NCBI GenBank assembly: GCA_026705465.1
Contig: JAPPAP010000039.1
Span: forward strand, 1 to 64,000
Direction of reading: 5' to 3'
Length of the DNA stretch: 64,000 bases
Origin: a bacterium
GTDB lineage: Bacteria > Actinomycetota > Acidimicrobiia > Acidimicrobiales > Bin134
Numbering within the stretch: the first letter of the stretch is position 1; every line of letters begins with the position of its first letter. A model generated the notes under the pieces. That model had not been told where the DNA came from and searched no databases. It saw only the letters and a program-made list of their open reading frames with translations. Positions 25,849 to 33,741 of the stretch are shown here, in pieces. Position numbers and translations under genes: made by a program.

Positions 25849-26856
25849 TTGACGCGCACTGTGGATTGGGTTGAAGACGCGGTGGAGATCATCGACCAGA
25901 CCTTGCTTCCGGGTGCGGTAGAAGTACTTCGCCTCACCACAGTGGCCGACGTGGTGGCGGCCATAGGACGGCTCTCCGTTCGGGGAGCTCCCGCACTGGG
26001 AGTCGCCGGTGGTTTCGGCGTTGCGCTCGCCCACCGTGAGTCGGCCGGTGATCTCGCAAAACTGGAGGCATTGCTCAACGACTTGGAGAGCGCTCGACCC
26101 ACGGCAGTGAACCTCGCGCGTATGGTCCGCCGCGTCGCCGAATTCGCTCCCCAGGGCTTCGACGCGGTGGTCAATGCAGCCTTTGAGGTCCGGGACGAGG
26201 AGATCGCGGCATCTCGCGGGATGGCAAGGCAAGGCGCCGATCTCGCGGCGCAGTTCGTGGATGGCCGGCCGCTGACGGTGATGACGATCTGCAACACCGG
26301 TGCGCTCGCCGCGGTGGAGGGCGGCACGGCGCTCGCGGTCGCCGAGGAGCTCCACAAGCGAGGCCTATTGGAGGAGGTTGTCGCGCTGGAGACCCGCCCA
26401 CTGCTCCAAGGCGCCCGGCTGACGGCCTGGGAACTCGCCCAGATGGACGCTCCGCACCGGCTCATCGTTGACAGCGCAGCGGCATCGGTCCTGGCCAGCG
26501 GCCTTGTCGACGTTGTCTTGACCGGCGCTGACCGGATCGCCGCCAACGCCGACACCGCCAACAAGATAGGAACTTTCGGCCTTGCGCTCGCCGCAGCCGA
26601 TGCTGGCGTTCCCTTTGTGGTGGTGGCACCAGAATCGACCATCGACCTCGAAACAACCTCGGGCGCGTCAATCCCGATCGAGGACCGAGGGGCCCGTGAA
26701 GTTGTCTCCTACCCGCTTGAGGGTACGGCTCCGCCTGAGACCCGAGTGATCAATCCTGCGTTCGACGTCACTCGGGCAGAGCTCATCACGGCCATCGTCA
26801 CCGAGCGTCGAGTGGTGGACATTTCCGGCGGAGAGACACTGACTGGTTCGCATTGA
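25849..26856 (+). CDS. mtnA: S-methyl-5-thioribose-1-phosphate isomerase family protein
   Basis: MtnA turns the aldose methylthioribose-1-phosphate (or 5-deoxyribose-1-phosphate) into the ketose. The 335-aa protein has the family's TRTVDW opening, SVRGAPALG at 43-51, catalytic Cys148 in ICNTGAL and Asp228 in TGADRIAANAD. I chose the TTG at 25849: GGAGGG lies 7 nt upstream and the protein then begins as MtnA proteins do, whereas an earlier frame opening at 25813 would run through the operator. The phosphorylase-like gene follows after 9 nt. The rest of the classic methionine salvage genes (mtnB, C, D) are not here, which favours the aldolase (DHAP shunt) route. Confidence 0.92.
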   Translation: MTRTVDWVEDAVEIIDQTLLPGAVEVLRLTTVADVVAAIGRLSVRGAPALGVAGGFGVALAHRESAGDLAKLEALLNDLESARPTAVNLARMVRRVAEFAPQGFDAVVNAAFEVRDEEIAASRGMARQGADLAAQFVDGRPLTVMTICNTGALAAVEGGTALAVAEELHKRGLLEEVVALETRPLLQGARLTAWELAQMDAPHRLIVDSAAASVLASGLVDVVLTGADRIAANADTANKIGTFGLALAAADAGVPFVVVAPESTIDLETTSGASIPIEDRGAREVVSYPLEGTAPPETRVINPAFDVTRAELITAIVTERRVVDISGGETLTGSH

Positions 26857-26865
26857 GGGACATGC

Positions 26866-27645
26866 ATGGATTCGGTTCGCTTCAGCTTTGACGGAGACCA
26901 GGCCTTGGCGGCGGCTACCGGCCGTGGAGGTGGTGTGAGCACGGGCGATTTGGCCAGTCTCAACCTGAGCTTTGAGGTGGGGGACGACCCAGCACGGGTC
27001 ATCGCCAACCGCAAGGTTGCGGGTGACAACCTGGGTTTTGACTTTCGGGACCTCGTAGTGCCACGCCAAGTACACGGGGTTCGGGTCAAGGTCGTCAGCG
27101 AGCATGACAGAGGCCGCGGCTCCGACTCATCGGAGTCCGGGGTGGCCGCCTGTGATGCTCTGGTGACGAATACGCCGATGATCCCTATGGCCGTGTTGGT
27201 GGCCGACTGCGCGCCGGTGGTGCTCTACGACCCGGCACAACCGGCCATCGGCATCGTGCATGTCGGATGGCGGGGGGCGATTGGACGCATCGCCCAGAAG
27301 GCAGTCGAGAAGATGGCTCAGGAATTCGGCTCTCGTCCGCGCGACATCCAGGCGGGCATCGGCCCTTGCCTGCAACCGCTCTCCCTCGAAGTCTCCATGA
27401 ACGAGGCCATGCAGGCCGAGGGGGAATTCCACCAGCAACCGGCGGTGCTCTACGACGCCGGGGACAAGCCGCACCTGGACATTCCGTACATGGTCAAACA
27501 GCAGTTGCTGGATGCCGGTGTGTGGCTCAAGAACATCGAGGACAGTCGGATGGACACCCTGGACGCTCAGCGCTTCTTCTCGCATCGCGGCCAGTCGGGC
27601 CGGGCGGGACGGTGCATGGGAGTGGCCATGCTGCGAGCCCCCTAG
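26866..27645 (+). CDS. FAMIN/YfiH (laccase-domain, DUF152) purine nucleoside phosphorylase-like protein
   Basis: The 259-aa protein has the three Zn/catalytic residues of the family: His70 in RQVHG, Cys115 in VADCAPVVL and His132 in VHVGWRG. SLNLSFEVGDD and GIGPCL also fit. Proteins of this group were once called polyphenol oxidases or PgeF. Human FAMIN (LACC1) and bacterial relatives have been shown to cleave purine nucleosides and methylthioadenosine with phosphate. Here it sits 9 nt after mtnA under the same operator, not beside cell-division genes as usual. That suggests it supplies a ribose-1-phosphate analogue directly to MtnA. Confidence 0.85.
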   Translation: MDSVRFSFDGDQALAAATGRGGGVSTGDLASLNLSFEVGDDPARVIANRKVAGDNLGFDFRDLVVPRQVHGVRVKVVSEHDRGRGSDSSESGVAACDALVTNTPMIPMAVLVADCAPVVLYDPAQPAIGIVHVGWRGAIGRIAQKAVEKMAQEFGSRPRDIQAGIGPCLQPLSLEVSMNEAMQAEGEFHQQPAVLYDAGDKPHLDIPYMVKQQLLDAGVWLKNIEDSRMDTLDAQRFFSHRGQSGRAGRCMGVAMLRAP

Positions 27646-27656
27646 ACGGCCCGCGG

Positions 27657-29048
27657 TCAGTCTGGAATCAAGACCCCGGGATTCATGAGGTTGTGGGGGT
27701 CGAGGGCGGTTTTGACGGTGCGCAAGACCTTGGCGCCGGTGTCGCCGAGCTCGTCGGCCATCCAGGGGCGGCGGACGCGGCCGATGCCGTGATGGTGGGA
27801 GATGCCGGCACCGCAATCAGTGGCTGCCTGCATGGCCGCAGCCCAGCAGGCGTCGTAGACCGACTGGTATTGGTCGGGATCGGACGGTTGGGCGGCGAAG
27901 GTGAAGTAGAGGTTGGCCCCGGATTGGTAGGCGTGTGATGTATGGGCGGTGGCGGCGATCACCGTGGGCACCGCGCTGATGGCCTCGACAACCGCGGTGT
28001 ACAGCTGGCCGAGATGGCGCCAGCTGGTGGCTACCTCGATGGTGTCGGCCACTAGCCCCTGTTCAAACAGCTCAGTCCAAGTCGGCACGGTGTTGCGGTG
28101 CTCGAACCAGTGGTCCACCGCCCCGGGGTCGGCCGGTTCTCCACCGCCCGCCTGGCACAGCTCGGCCACCGCGGCGGCCTCCAGCTCAGCGTGTCCGGGG
28201 GGACCTTCGTGCAAGAAGATGGCCACGCAGCGGCCTTTGGGCACATGGTCGCGGAAGTGGCGGCGCGACTCGCCAGCGTCGTAGAGGCGCACCACCGGGG
28301 GCCGCCAGCCTGGGACGATCACGCTGCGTAGCGCGTCGATCCCCGCGCTCATGTCCTCGAAGTGGAAGGCCTGGCGAACCCCCGGTTCGGGGAGGGGGCG
28401 CAGTGAGAAGGTCACCTCGGTGATGATTCCGAGCGTGCCCTCGCTGCCCAGCAGCAGCTCGCGCAGATCAGGCCCGGCTGACGCCCGGGGAGTGGGGCGC
28501 GACCGGTAGATAGACCCGTCGGGCAACACTGCCTCAACCGCATACACGATGTCCTCGATGTTCCCGTAGGCGGTGGAGTACTGGCCTGACGCCCGGGTGG
28601 CCACCCATCCGCCCACCGAGGAGATCTCGATTGACTGGGGCCAGTGCCCGATAGTGAATCCGTCTTGGCGCACCCGGCTTTCAGCGTCGATCCCCATCGT
28701 GCCTGACCGGAATGCAGCCAGGCCGTCCACCGGGTTGAGCCAGCACAGGCCGCTCAGGCGCTCGGTGCTGATCACCACCGAGTCGGATGAGGCCAGGACT
28801 CCACCCACGCAGCCCGATCCTGCCCCTCGGGGAATCATCGGGGCACCGTGGGACCGGCACAACTGCACGGTTGCAGCCAACTTCTCGGTGCTTGACGGCA
28901 CCGCCACCACAACCGGTAGCACCAGCCGCCCCTGCCATTGGTCGAACTCCGAGCGGGGCCACGTGTCGCGGGCCCGGCTGTGGCGGGCATCGTCCTCGAG
29001 AAGCAGGTCATCGCCCAACAAGTCTGTGAGTTCGTCGATCAGTGTCAT
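27657..29048 (-). CDS. FAD-linked oxidase, alkyldihydroxyacetonephosphate synthase-like
   Basis: The 463-aa flavoprotein has a PCMH-type FAD-binding half with RGAGSGCVGG near residue 75, then SIEISSVGGWVATRASG near 142-158 and YGNIEDIV. That middle segment is close to alkylglycerone-phosphate synthase (AGPS). SHAYQSGANLYFTF and SHHHGIGRVR near the C-terminus are also AGPS-like. AGPS swaps the acyl chain of acyl-DHAP for a fatty alcohol to begin ether lipids; related proteins oxidise D-2-hydroxy acids. The gene converges with the phosphorylase gene (11 nt gap), so it is not in the divergon, although both concern DHAP-type compounds. A hairpin abuts the start codon. Confidence 0.82.
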   Translation of the reverse strand: MTLIDELTDLLGDDLLLEDDARHSRARDTWPRSEFDQWQGRLVLPVVVAVPSSTEKLAATVQLCRSHGAPMIPRGAGSGCVGGVLASSDSVVISTERLSGLCWLNPVDGLAAFRSGTMGIDAESRVRQDGFTIGHWPQSIEISSVGGWVATRASGQYSTAYGNIEDIVYAVEAVLPDGSIYRSRPTPRASAGPDLRELLLGSEGTLGIITEVTFSLRPLPEPGVRQAFHFEDMSAGIDALRSVIVPGWRPPVVRLYDAGESRRHFRDHVPKGRCVAIFLHEGPPGHAELEAAAVAELCQAGGGEPADPGAVDHWFEHRNTVPTWTELFEQGLVADTIEVATSWRHLGQLYTAVVEAISAVPTVIAATAHTSHAYQSGANLYFTFAAQPSDPDQYQSVYDACWAAAMQAATDCGAGISHHHGIGRVRRPWMADELGDTGAKVLRTVKTALDPHNLMNPGVLIPD

Positions 29049-29063
29049 CGGGCGTCTCGCCCG
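29049..29063 (-). promoter_or_regulatory. Hairpin directly before the AGPS-like start codon
   Basis: CGGGCG and CGCCCG pair with a 3-nt loop, and the stem ends at the base before the ATG at 29048. In RNA this would hinder ribosome loading. Confidence 0.35.
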
Positions 29064-29127
29064 AATAGTCGACCGATCAACCAGGGCGGCATGGGCTCAA
29101 GTCTGATGATGCCGGACAGCGGCGCTC

Positions 29128-29688
29128 CTACCAGTTCTTCCAGTAACGGGAGGGGACGGGGCCGGCTTGATCTTGATACTTGGAGCCGGCCTCGGCTGAT
29201 CCGTAGGGGTTCTCAGCGGGGGTGGTCATGCGGATGAAGGAAATCTGGCCGATCTTCATGCCGGCATAGAGGGTGATGGGCAATGTAGCCACGTTGGACA
29301 GTTCCAGGGTGAGGCGGCCGTTCCAACCGGCGTCCACGAACCCGGCGGTGGAGTGGATCAGCAGCCCGAGCCGGCCCAAAGACGACTTGCCCTCCAGCCG
29401 GGCCACCAAGTCATCGGGGATCCGCACCCGTTCAAGCGTCGATCCCAACACGAACTCTCCAGGGTGGAGGATGAACACCCCGTCGGGCTCGATCTCCACC
29501 GGCTCGGTGAGGGCGTCCATGTTCTTCTTGACGTCGATGAGCCCCTCGGTGTGGTTGCGGAACACCCGGAAATAGCGGTCGATGCGCAAGTCCACCGACG
29601 ACGGCTGGATGGCGTCGTCGGCCAGCGGGTCGATCTCGATGCGGCCTTCCGCAAGCTCCTTGCGGATGGATACGTCGGAGAGGATCAC
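29128..29688 (-). CDS. dcd: dCTP deaminase (probably bifunctional deaminase/diphosphatase)
   Basis: Dcd converts dCTP to dUTP, and in many actinobacteria directly to dUMP, for thymidylate synthesis. The 186-aa protein begins with [16 protein letters not shown] and has [25 protein letters not shown] and [11 protein letters not shown], as in the family, at the usual length. The GTG at 29688 gives the standard N-terminus. The same frame stays open for another 318 bases upstream, but that part is the shadow of the next gene. The start overlaps the stop of the HD-domain gene by 4 nt, so the two are coupled. Confidence 0.95.
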   Translation of the reverse strand: MILSDVSIRKELAEGRIEIDPLADDAIQPSSVDLRIDRYFRVFRNHTEGLIDVKKNMDALTEPVEIEPDGVFILHPGEFVLGSTLERVRIPDDLVARLEGKSSLGRLGLLIHSTAGFVDAGWNGRLTLELSNVATLPITLYAGMKIGQISFIRMTTPAENPYGSAEAGSKYQDQAGPVPSRYWKNW

Positions 29689-30239
29689 GCTTTGGGGGCG
29701 AAGAAGCTGCGCACCAGCGGCTCGTAGTGCTCTAGCGGCGGCGTGGGGTAAGAAGGGTCGAACGCCGGCATGTCGTATTCGGCGCAGAACTCGGCGCAGC
29801 GGTCGTAGTGGGGGTGGTCGGCGTAGGTGTCGCGGCTGTTGCGATCCAGGCCCACGTGGTGCCAGAAGTAGTAGCCCTGGAAGACGCCGTGCATCTGCAC
29901 CATCCAGAGGTTCTCCTCCGACACGAACGGCTTGAGGATGGCCGCGGCCAGATCGGGGTGGTTGTAGGGGTTGAGCAGGTCGCCGATGTCGTGGACCAGC
30001 GCGCACGCCAAGTACTCGTCGTCCCGCCCAGCCTTCTCGGCCCGGTGGGCGGTCTGGATGCTGTGGGTCAACCGGTCGACAGCGAAGCCTTGGGGCCCGG
30101 TGGCCAGATCCCGCATCTCCCGCAGTACCCGGTCGGCCAGTCCCTGCTCCAAGTAATGGTGGGCCGAAGCGGTTGCCGCCCAGTCCTCGGCGGTGGACTC
30201 GTCCATGCGGGTGAACGTGGCTTGAGTCAGCGTTGCCAT
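29685..30239 (-). CDS. HD-domain protein, MIOX/PhnZ-like
   Basis: The 184-aa protein has [13 protein letters not shown] near residues 58-70 and ALVHDIGD near 80-87, a metal-binding HD core. A C-terminal part follows with [14 protein letters not shown] and [13 protein letters not shown]. The HD fold includes phosphohydrolases, but the spacing and the second half recall the di-iron oxygenases myo-inositol oxygenase and PhnZ. Either an oxygenase or a nucleotide phosphohydrolase is possible; coupling to dcd favours the latter, the sequence the former. The transcript seems leaderless. Confidence 0.7.
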   Translation of the reverse strand: MATLTQATFTRMDESTAEDWAATASAHHYLEQGLADRVLREMRDLATGPQGFAVDRLTHSIQTAHRAEKAGRDDEYLACALVHDIGDLLNPYNHPDLAAAILKPFVSEENLWMVQMHGVFQGYYFWHHVGLDRNSRDTYADHPHYDRCAEFCAEYDMPAFDPSYPTPPLEHYEPLVRSFFAPKA

Positions 30240-30245
30240 GCCCGA

Positions 30246-30251
30246 AGCCTA
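30246..30251 (-). promoter_or_regulatory. -10 box of the HD-dcd unit, probably leaderless
   Basis: TAGGCT on the minus strand ends 6 nt before the ATG at 30239. Confidence 0.45.
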
Positions 30252-30313
30252 CGCCAACTATTGCGGTTTCACTGCCCCGAATGGCGTCTCTTGACCGTTA
30301 GATTGCAGTGCTG

Positions 30314-31249
30314 ATGAGAGCGGTGGTGTTTGAGGGCGGCCAGGCAACTGTCGGCGAGGTTGCCGATCCCCAACCGGGGCACCGGCAGCTACTGGTGGCG
30401 GTGCGGGCCGCGGGGCTGAACGGCGCCGATTTAGCCCAGGCCAAAGGCGGTTACGCCCCGCCGCCGGGAGCGCCAGCCACCGGCGGATTGGAGATGGCTG
30501 GCGAGGTGGTGGCTGCCGGTGATGGCTGCCAGCGGTTCTCGGTGGGCGATCGCGTGATGGCAGTGGTGCAGGGGGGCGGACAGGCCGAACTCTGTTTGGT
30601 GGACGAGCCGCTGGCCATGCCGATTCCCGAATCGCTGGACTGGGAGAGCGCTGGGGGATTCCCCGAGGTGTTCGCCACCGCCCACGACGCCTTGTTCACC
30701 CAGGCCGGTCTGGCCATGGGCGAGCGGGCATGCATCCATGGAGCCGCCGGTGGAGTGGGGGTGGCCGCGGTGCAACTGGCCGTGGCCGCAGGGGCAGAGG
30801 TGACCGCCACCGTGCGCAACCCAGACTCCCGCGGCGCAGTGGCCGAACTGGGGGCGATCGCCATCGATCCCGCCGATTTCGTAGATGCTGGGCCATTCGA
30901 CGTGATCCTGGAATTGGTGGGCGCCCCCAACTGGCCCGCCAACCTGAAGGCGCTGGCCACCGAGGGCCGCATCATGGTTATTGGCGTGGGCGCGGGAGCG
31001 GAGGTGTCGCTGAACCTGGCCCTGCTCATGGTCAAGCGAGTGCGCCTGCTCGCCTCCACGCTGCGCCCCCGCTCCCTGGAACAGCGGGCCACTGTGGCCG
31101 GGCGGCTGGAGCGCCATGTGCTGCCGCTGGTGGAGGCGGGGCAAATCCAAGTGCCCATCGCCCGCACCTTCCCCTTGGCTGCGGCCCCTGCCGCCTATGA
31201 CTACTTCGCCGCTCCAGGCAAGCTCGGCAAGGTCGTACTTCTCCCGTGA
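30314..31249 (+). CDS. Zinc-independent MDR, NADPH:quinone oxidoreductase-like
   Basis: The 311-aa protein is a medium-chain reductase without the structural zinc loop. It has AAGLNGADLAQAKGGY near residues 30-46, VGDRVMAVVQGGG near 76-88 and the Rossmann motif HGAAGGVGVAAVQLA near 142-156. It resembles the PIG3/quinone oxidoreductase branch that reduces quinones or alkenals with NADPH. ATG 30314 is preferred over a GTG two codons earlier because the family starts MRAVVFE. It is alone between the divergent HD gene and tRNA-Gly. Confidence 0.87.
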   Translation: MRAVVFEGGQATVGEVADPQPGHRQLLVAVRAAGLNGADLAQAKGGYAPPPGAPATGGLEMAGEVVAAGDGCQRFSVGDRVMAVVQGGGQAELCLVDEPLAMPIPESLDWESAGGFPEVFATAHDALFTQAGLAMGERACIHGAAGGVGVAAVQLAVAAGAEVTATVRNPDSRGAVAELGAIAIDPADFVDAGPFDVILELVGAPNWPANLKALATEGRIMVIGVGAGAEVSLNLALLMVKRVRLLASTLRPRSLEQRATVAGRLERHVLPLVEAGQIQVPIARTFPLAAAPAAYDYFAAPGKLGKVVLLP

Positions 31250-31296
31250 GTTGACGGACCCTGATTCTCGCTCAGCCCGACGCCATTGCGGTTGGC

Positions 31297-31302
31297 TATA
31301 GT
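31297..31302 (+). promoter_or_regulatory. -10 box of tRNA-Gly
   Basis: TATAGT lies 11 nt before the first tRNA base; no convincing -35 is seen. Confidence 0.45.
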
Positions 31303-31313
31303 TCCGGGCACCT

Positions 31314-31387
31314 GCGGGTGTAGTTCAGTGGTAGAACCCCAGCTTCCCAAGCTGATGACGCGAGTTCGATTCTCGTCACCCGCTCCA
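31314..31387 (+). tRNA. tRNA-Gly (CCC)
   Basis: Acceptor GCGGGTG pairs with CACCCGC. The D arm GTTC/GAAC is present, the anticodon loop TTCCCAA gives CCC, and the T loop is TTCGATT. The discriminator is T and CCA is encoded, unlike tRNA-fMet in this window. A start codon follows 2 nt after the CCA. Confidence 0.97.
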
Positions 31388-31389
31388 CG

Positions 31390-32187
31390 ATGAATGGGCA
31401 GATCTACCTCGGCACCGTGGCCATCGAGCCAAACCGCTGGGGTTTGGCCGAACCCGGTGGGCACCCTTTGACCCGAGTATCGGAATGGCTGCCTGCGATC
31501 AGCGAAGCGGGGTTCGATGGCGTGGAGCTGTGGGAACGCCACGCCCGGTCGGTTCCCGACGAGGAGCTCGACGCGCTGCTGGCCTCGGAAGTCCCGATCA
31601 AGCTCCTGAGTTGCTACACCAGCTGGGATGAGCCCGACGATGCCGATCGGACGGAGACCGCGGCATGGGTCGAGCGGGTGGGAGCGCAGGGGGTCAAGTT
31701 CAACGTGGGCAGCGAACCCGACGCCATAGCCAACTACATCGAGCGGCTCCGCCGGTTCGAGGCCGAGGTGCCCGAAGGCGCCCGGCTGCTGTGCGAATGC
31801 CACTTCGGCACGGTGGCCGAGGATCCCAACGTGGCCCGGGATATGTTCGACGCCATCGCTGGCGCCGACCGGCTGGGCGCCATCGTCCACGTTCACCCCG
31901 GCGCCCGTGACGAGTGGTCGGAGCCCTTGGGAGTTCTGGGCGACCGGGTCCGCCACGTTCACGTCCAAGTCGCCGAGTATCCCCAAACCACCAGCGCCGA
32001 CGAATTGAGCGACGTGCTGCGACCTGCCGCCGATGCCATGCAAACCGCATCCCCCACCGCCACCTGGACTATCGAGTTCTCCTACGGCATGTGGGGCTTC
32101 GGCCGAGACGATGCCGAGCTTGATAACCCGGCCTACATCCTTCAATCCGCCCAACGCGACCTCGCCGCCCTTCGGGCTGCTTTCTGA
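31390..32187 (+). CDS. Sugar phosphate isomerase/epimerase-like TIM-barrel protein
   Basis: The 265-aa protein belongs to the xylose isomerase-like/AP endonuclease 2 TIM-barrel superfamily. Signs are AGFDGVELWERHAR near residue 40, VKFNVGSE near 101, CECHFGTVAED near 136, HVHPGARDE near 162 and a late WTIEFSYGMWG. These give the scattered Glu/His/Asp metal ligands of the fold. The reaction is not known. Its ATG is 2 nt after tRNA-Gly, with no room for a ribosome site, so it may be translated from an mRNA released by tRNA 3' processing. Confidence 0.78.
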   Translation: MNGQIYLGTVAIEPNRWGLAEPGGHPLTRVSEWLPAISEAGFDGVELWERHARSVPDEELDALLASEVPIKLLSCYTSWDEPDDADRTETAAWVERVGAQGVKFNVGSEPDAIANYIERLRRFEAEVPEGARLLCECHFGTVAEDPNVARDMFDAIAGADRLGAIVHVHPGARDEWSEPLGVLGDRVRHVHVQVAEYPQTTSADELSDVLRPAADAMQTASPTATWTIEFSYGMWGFGRDDAELDNPAYILQSAQRDLAALRAAF

Positions 32188-32208
32188 GCGGCCCGACTGC
32201 GGGGACGG

Positions 32209-32409
32209 TCAGTATCGGATGGCCCGGCTGGGACAGAGGGTGGCCGCTTCCTCGACAGCATCTCGCTCGGATTCGGGGGGATGGCTGTCGAGGACGTGAG
32301 ACCGGGCATCGTCGCCCAGCTGGAATACTCGGGGCGCGACCCGCTCGCAATAGCCCACCCCCTGGCACTGCTGGTGGTCGACGGTGACGTGCAACCGCTC
32401 ATCCCCCAT
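32209..32409 (-). CDS. Small ferredoxin (3Fe-4S or 4Fe-4S)
   Basis: The 66-aa protein has CQGVGYC at residues 15-21 and CPSRAI near the end, the pattern of P450-linked ferredoxins of actinobacteria, where one cysteine of the cluster motif is often missing. It starts 7 nt after the P450 gene, so it should be that enzyme's electron donor. No ferredoxin reductase is adjacent. Confidence 0.9.
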   Translation of the reverse strand: MGDERLHVTVDHQQCQGVGYCERVAPRVFQLGDDARSHVLDSHPPESERDAVEEAATLCPSRAIRY

Positions 32410-32416
32410 AGCTGGC

Positions 32417-33673
32417 CTACAACTTGGTCAGCAAGATCGGGAAACGGCCGTAAGCGTCGTGGTGGCTAGCCTCGGTATAGGTCGGGGGATCGTTGGGGTC
32501 GATCTCGATGCCAGCCTCGTAAAGCGCGCTGGCGATGTTGACCAGCGTGCCGTCGGTGCCCTCGTCGTTGTCGGTGCGGGCCGAGAGGCCGGTGACCAGC
32601 GTGCGTCCGATGCAGATATGCTCGCCGCCTCCGAAAGTGAGCCCCCACGGCTTCACTGTGGCCACCTCCCGGTAGGGGTCGAACACCCCGGCATCGGTTC
32701 CGAACACATCTGTGTCCCGGTTGGCCGGGGTGAACAGGCAGGCCACCCGCTCATCGGCGGCGATGGTCTTTCCGTTGCTCAGCGTCACATCCTCATTGGC
32801 GATCCTCAGAAGTGCAGGTGACGGCAGGTGCAGCCGCAGGGCCTCATGGGCAGCCCGCTTGATGTACTCCCGGTCGGACACCTTGGCCCGGTCCTCAGGG
32901 TGGGCGTCGAACCACTCGTCAAGATGGGCGACCAGGTGGGGCACCGAGTGGGTAGTGGTCTGGGTGGCCGCCACCAAGAACAAGCAGGCTTCCCGCTTGG
33001 GCAGACCGTCGTCCCAGTCATCGTTCCAGTGCAGATAGAGCATGGTGAGCAGATCGACGGGGAGTTCTTCTCTTTCGATCTCGCCCTTCTGAAATCGCTC
33101 AATGAGTGCTCGGCGGCGGGCCACTGACGCGTCGAAAAAGTCGCGGTCGAAGTCGTCACGGACCTCCAAAATGCGCCTGATCACCTCACCATGGTCCTCG
33201 GTGGACCATTCGACGGTGGCCCCGGTGCCCAGTTGCTCCACGTACTCTCGGAATGCGGCGGTTCGCTCCGGGGTGTCCACCCCGTCGATTCCCGTGGTGG
33301 CGGCGGCAATACGGGCCAGCATGGTGCGAAGCAGCACGCAGAGGTCGGCTCGCACCACACCGTCGTCTCCCCGGTCGTCGCGGCACTCTTCCAAGGTCTT
33401 GTCGATGAGCGGAATCAGCTCAGTGTGCTCGTAATACTCGAGCGCAGCCTTGGCGAACAGCGGGGCTTCCAGTCGGCGGCGCTCGAAGTGCTCGTCGCCG
33501 TCGATGGTCAACAAGGAGCGACCGAAGAACGGCTGGCTCTCCTGATGCGACCCCTGCCGGAAGCTCCGCGACCGAAGGATCTCGTCGATCTCGGCATAGG
33601 TGACAAAGTGCTGAAGCCCCACGATGTGCGGAGGCGGCGGCATCTCTCGGATGGTGGGTTCTCGAGTCGGCAC
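32417..33673 (-). CDS. Cytochrome P450
   Basis: The 418-aa soluble P450 has an I-helix AATQTTTHSV, the ExxR in HEALRLH, and the heme loop FGGGEHICIGRTL with Cys354 as the iron ligand. Bacterial class I P450s take electrons from a ferredoxin, encoded right downstream. The I-helix lacks the usual acidic residue before the Thr pair, so proton delivery may differ. The GTG start at 33673 has GGAGG about 7 nt upstream. Substrate unknown; steroid or lipid hydroxylation is plausible given other genes in the window, but that is inference. Confidence 0.92.
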   Translation of the reverse strand: MPTREPTIREMPPPPHIVGLQHFVTYAEIDEILRSRSFRQGSHQESQPFFGRSLLTIDGDEHFERRRLEAPLFAKAALEYYEHTELIPLIDKTLEECRDDRGDDGVVRADLCVLLRTMLARIAAATTGIDGVDTPERTAAFREYVEQLGTGATVEWSTEDHGEVIRRILEVRDDFDRDFFDASVARRRALIERFQKGEIEREELPVDLLTMLYLHWNDDWDDGLPKREACLFLVAATQTTTHSVPHLVAHLDEWFDAHPEDRAKVSDREYIKRAAHEALRLHLPSPALLRIANEDVTLSNGKTIAADERVACLFTPANRDTDVFGTDAGVFDPYREVATVKPWGLTFGGGEHICIGRTLVTGLSARTDNDEGTDGTLVNIASALYEAGIEIDPNDPPTYTEASHHDAYGRFPILLTKL

Positions 33674-33741
33674 AGTTGAACCTCCGTCTTTGCCTTGGCC
33701 AACAGAAGATAGTTGGTGGCCACGGCTAGCGTGCGGGTGGC

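Noticed and set aside
26866..27645. FAMIN-like gene as a laccase/polyphenol oxidase
   Set aside because: The fold has three Zn-type residues (His70, Cys115, His132) and lacks the copper sites of true laccases; the old name is misleading.
29689..30006. N-terminal extension of dcd by 106 codons
   Set aside because: The frame stays open upstream but translates the HD gene out of frame (Arg/Pro-rich). Dcd has its normal start at 29688.
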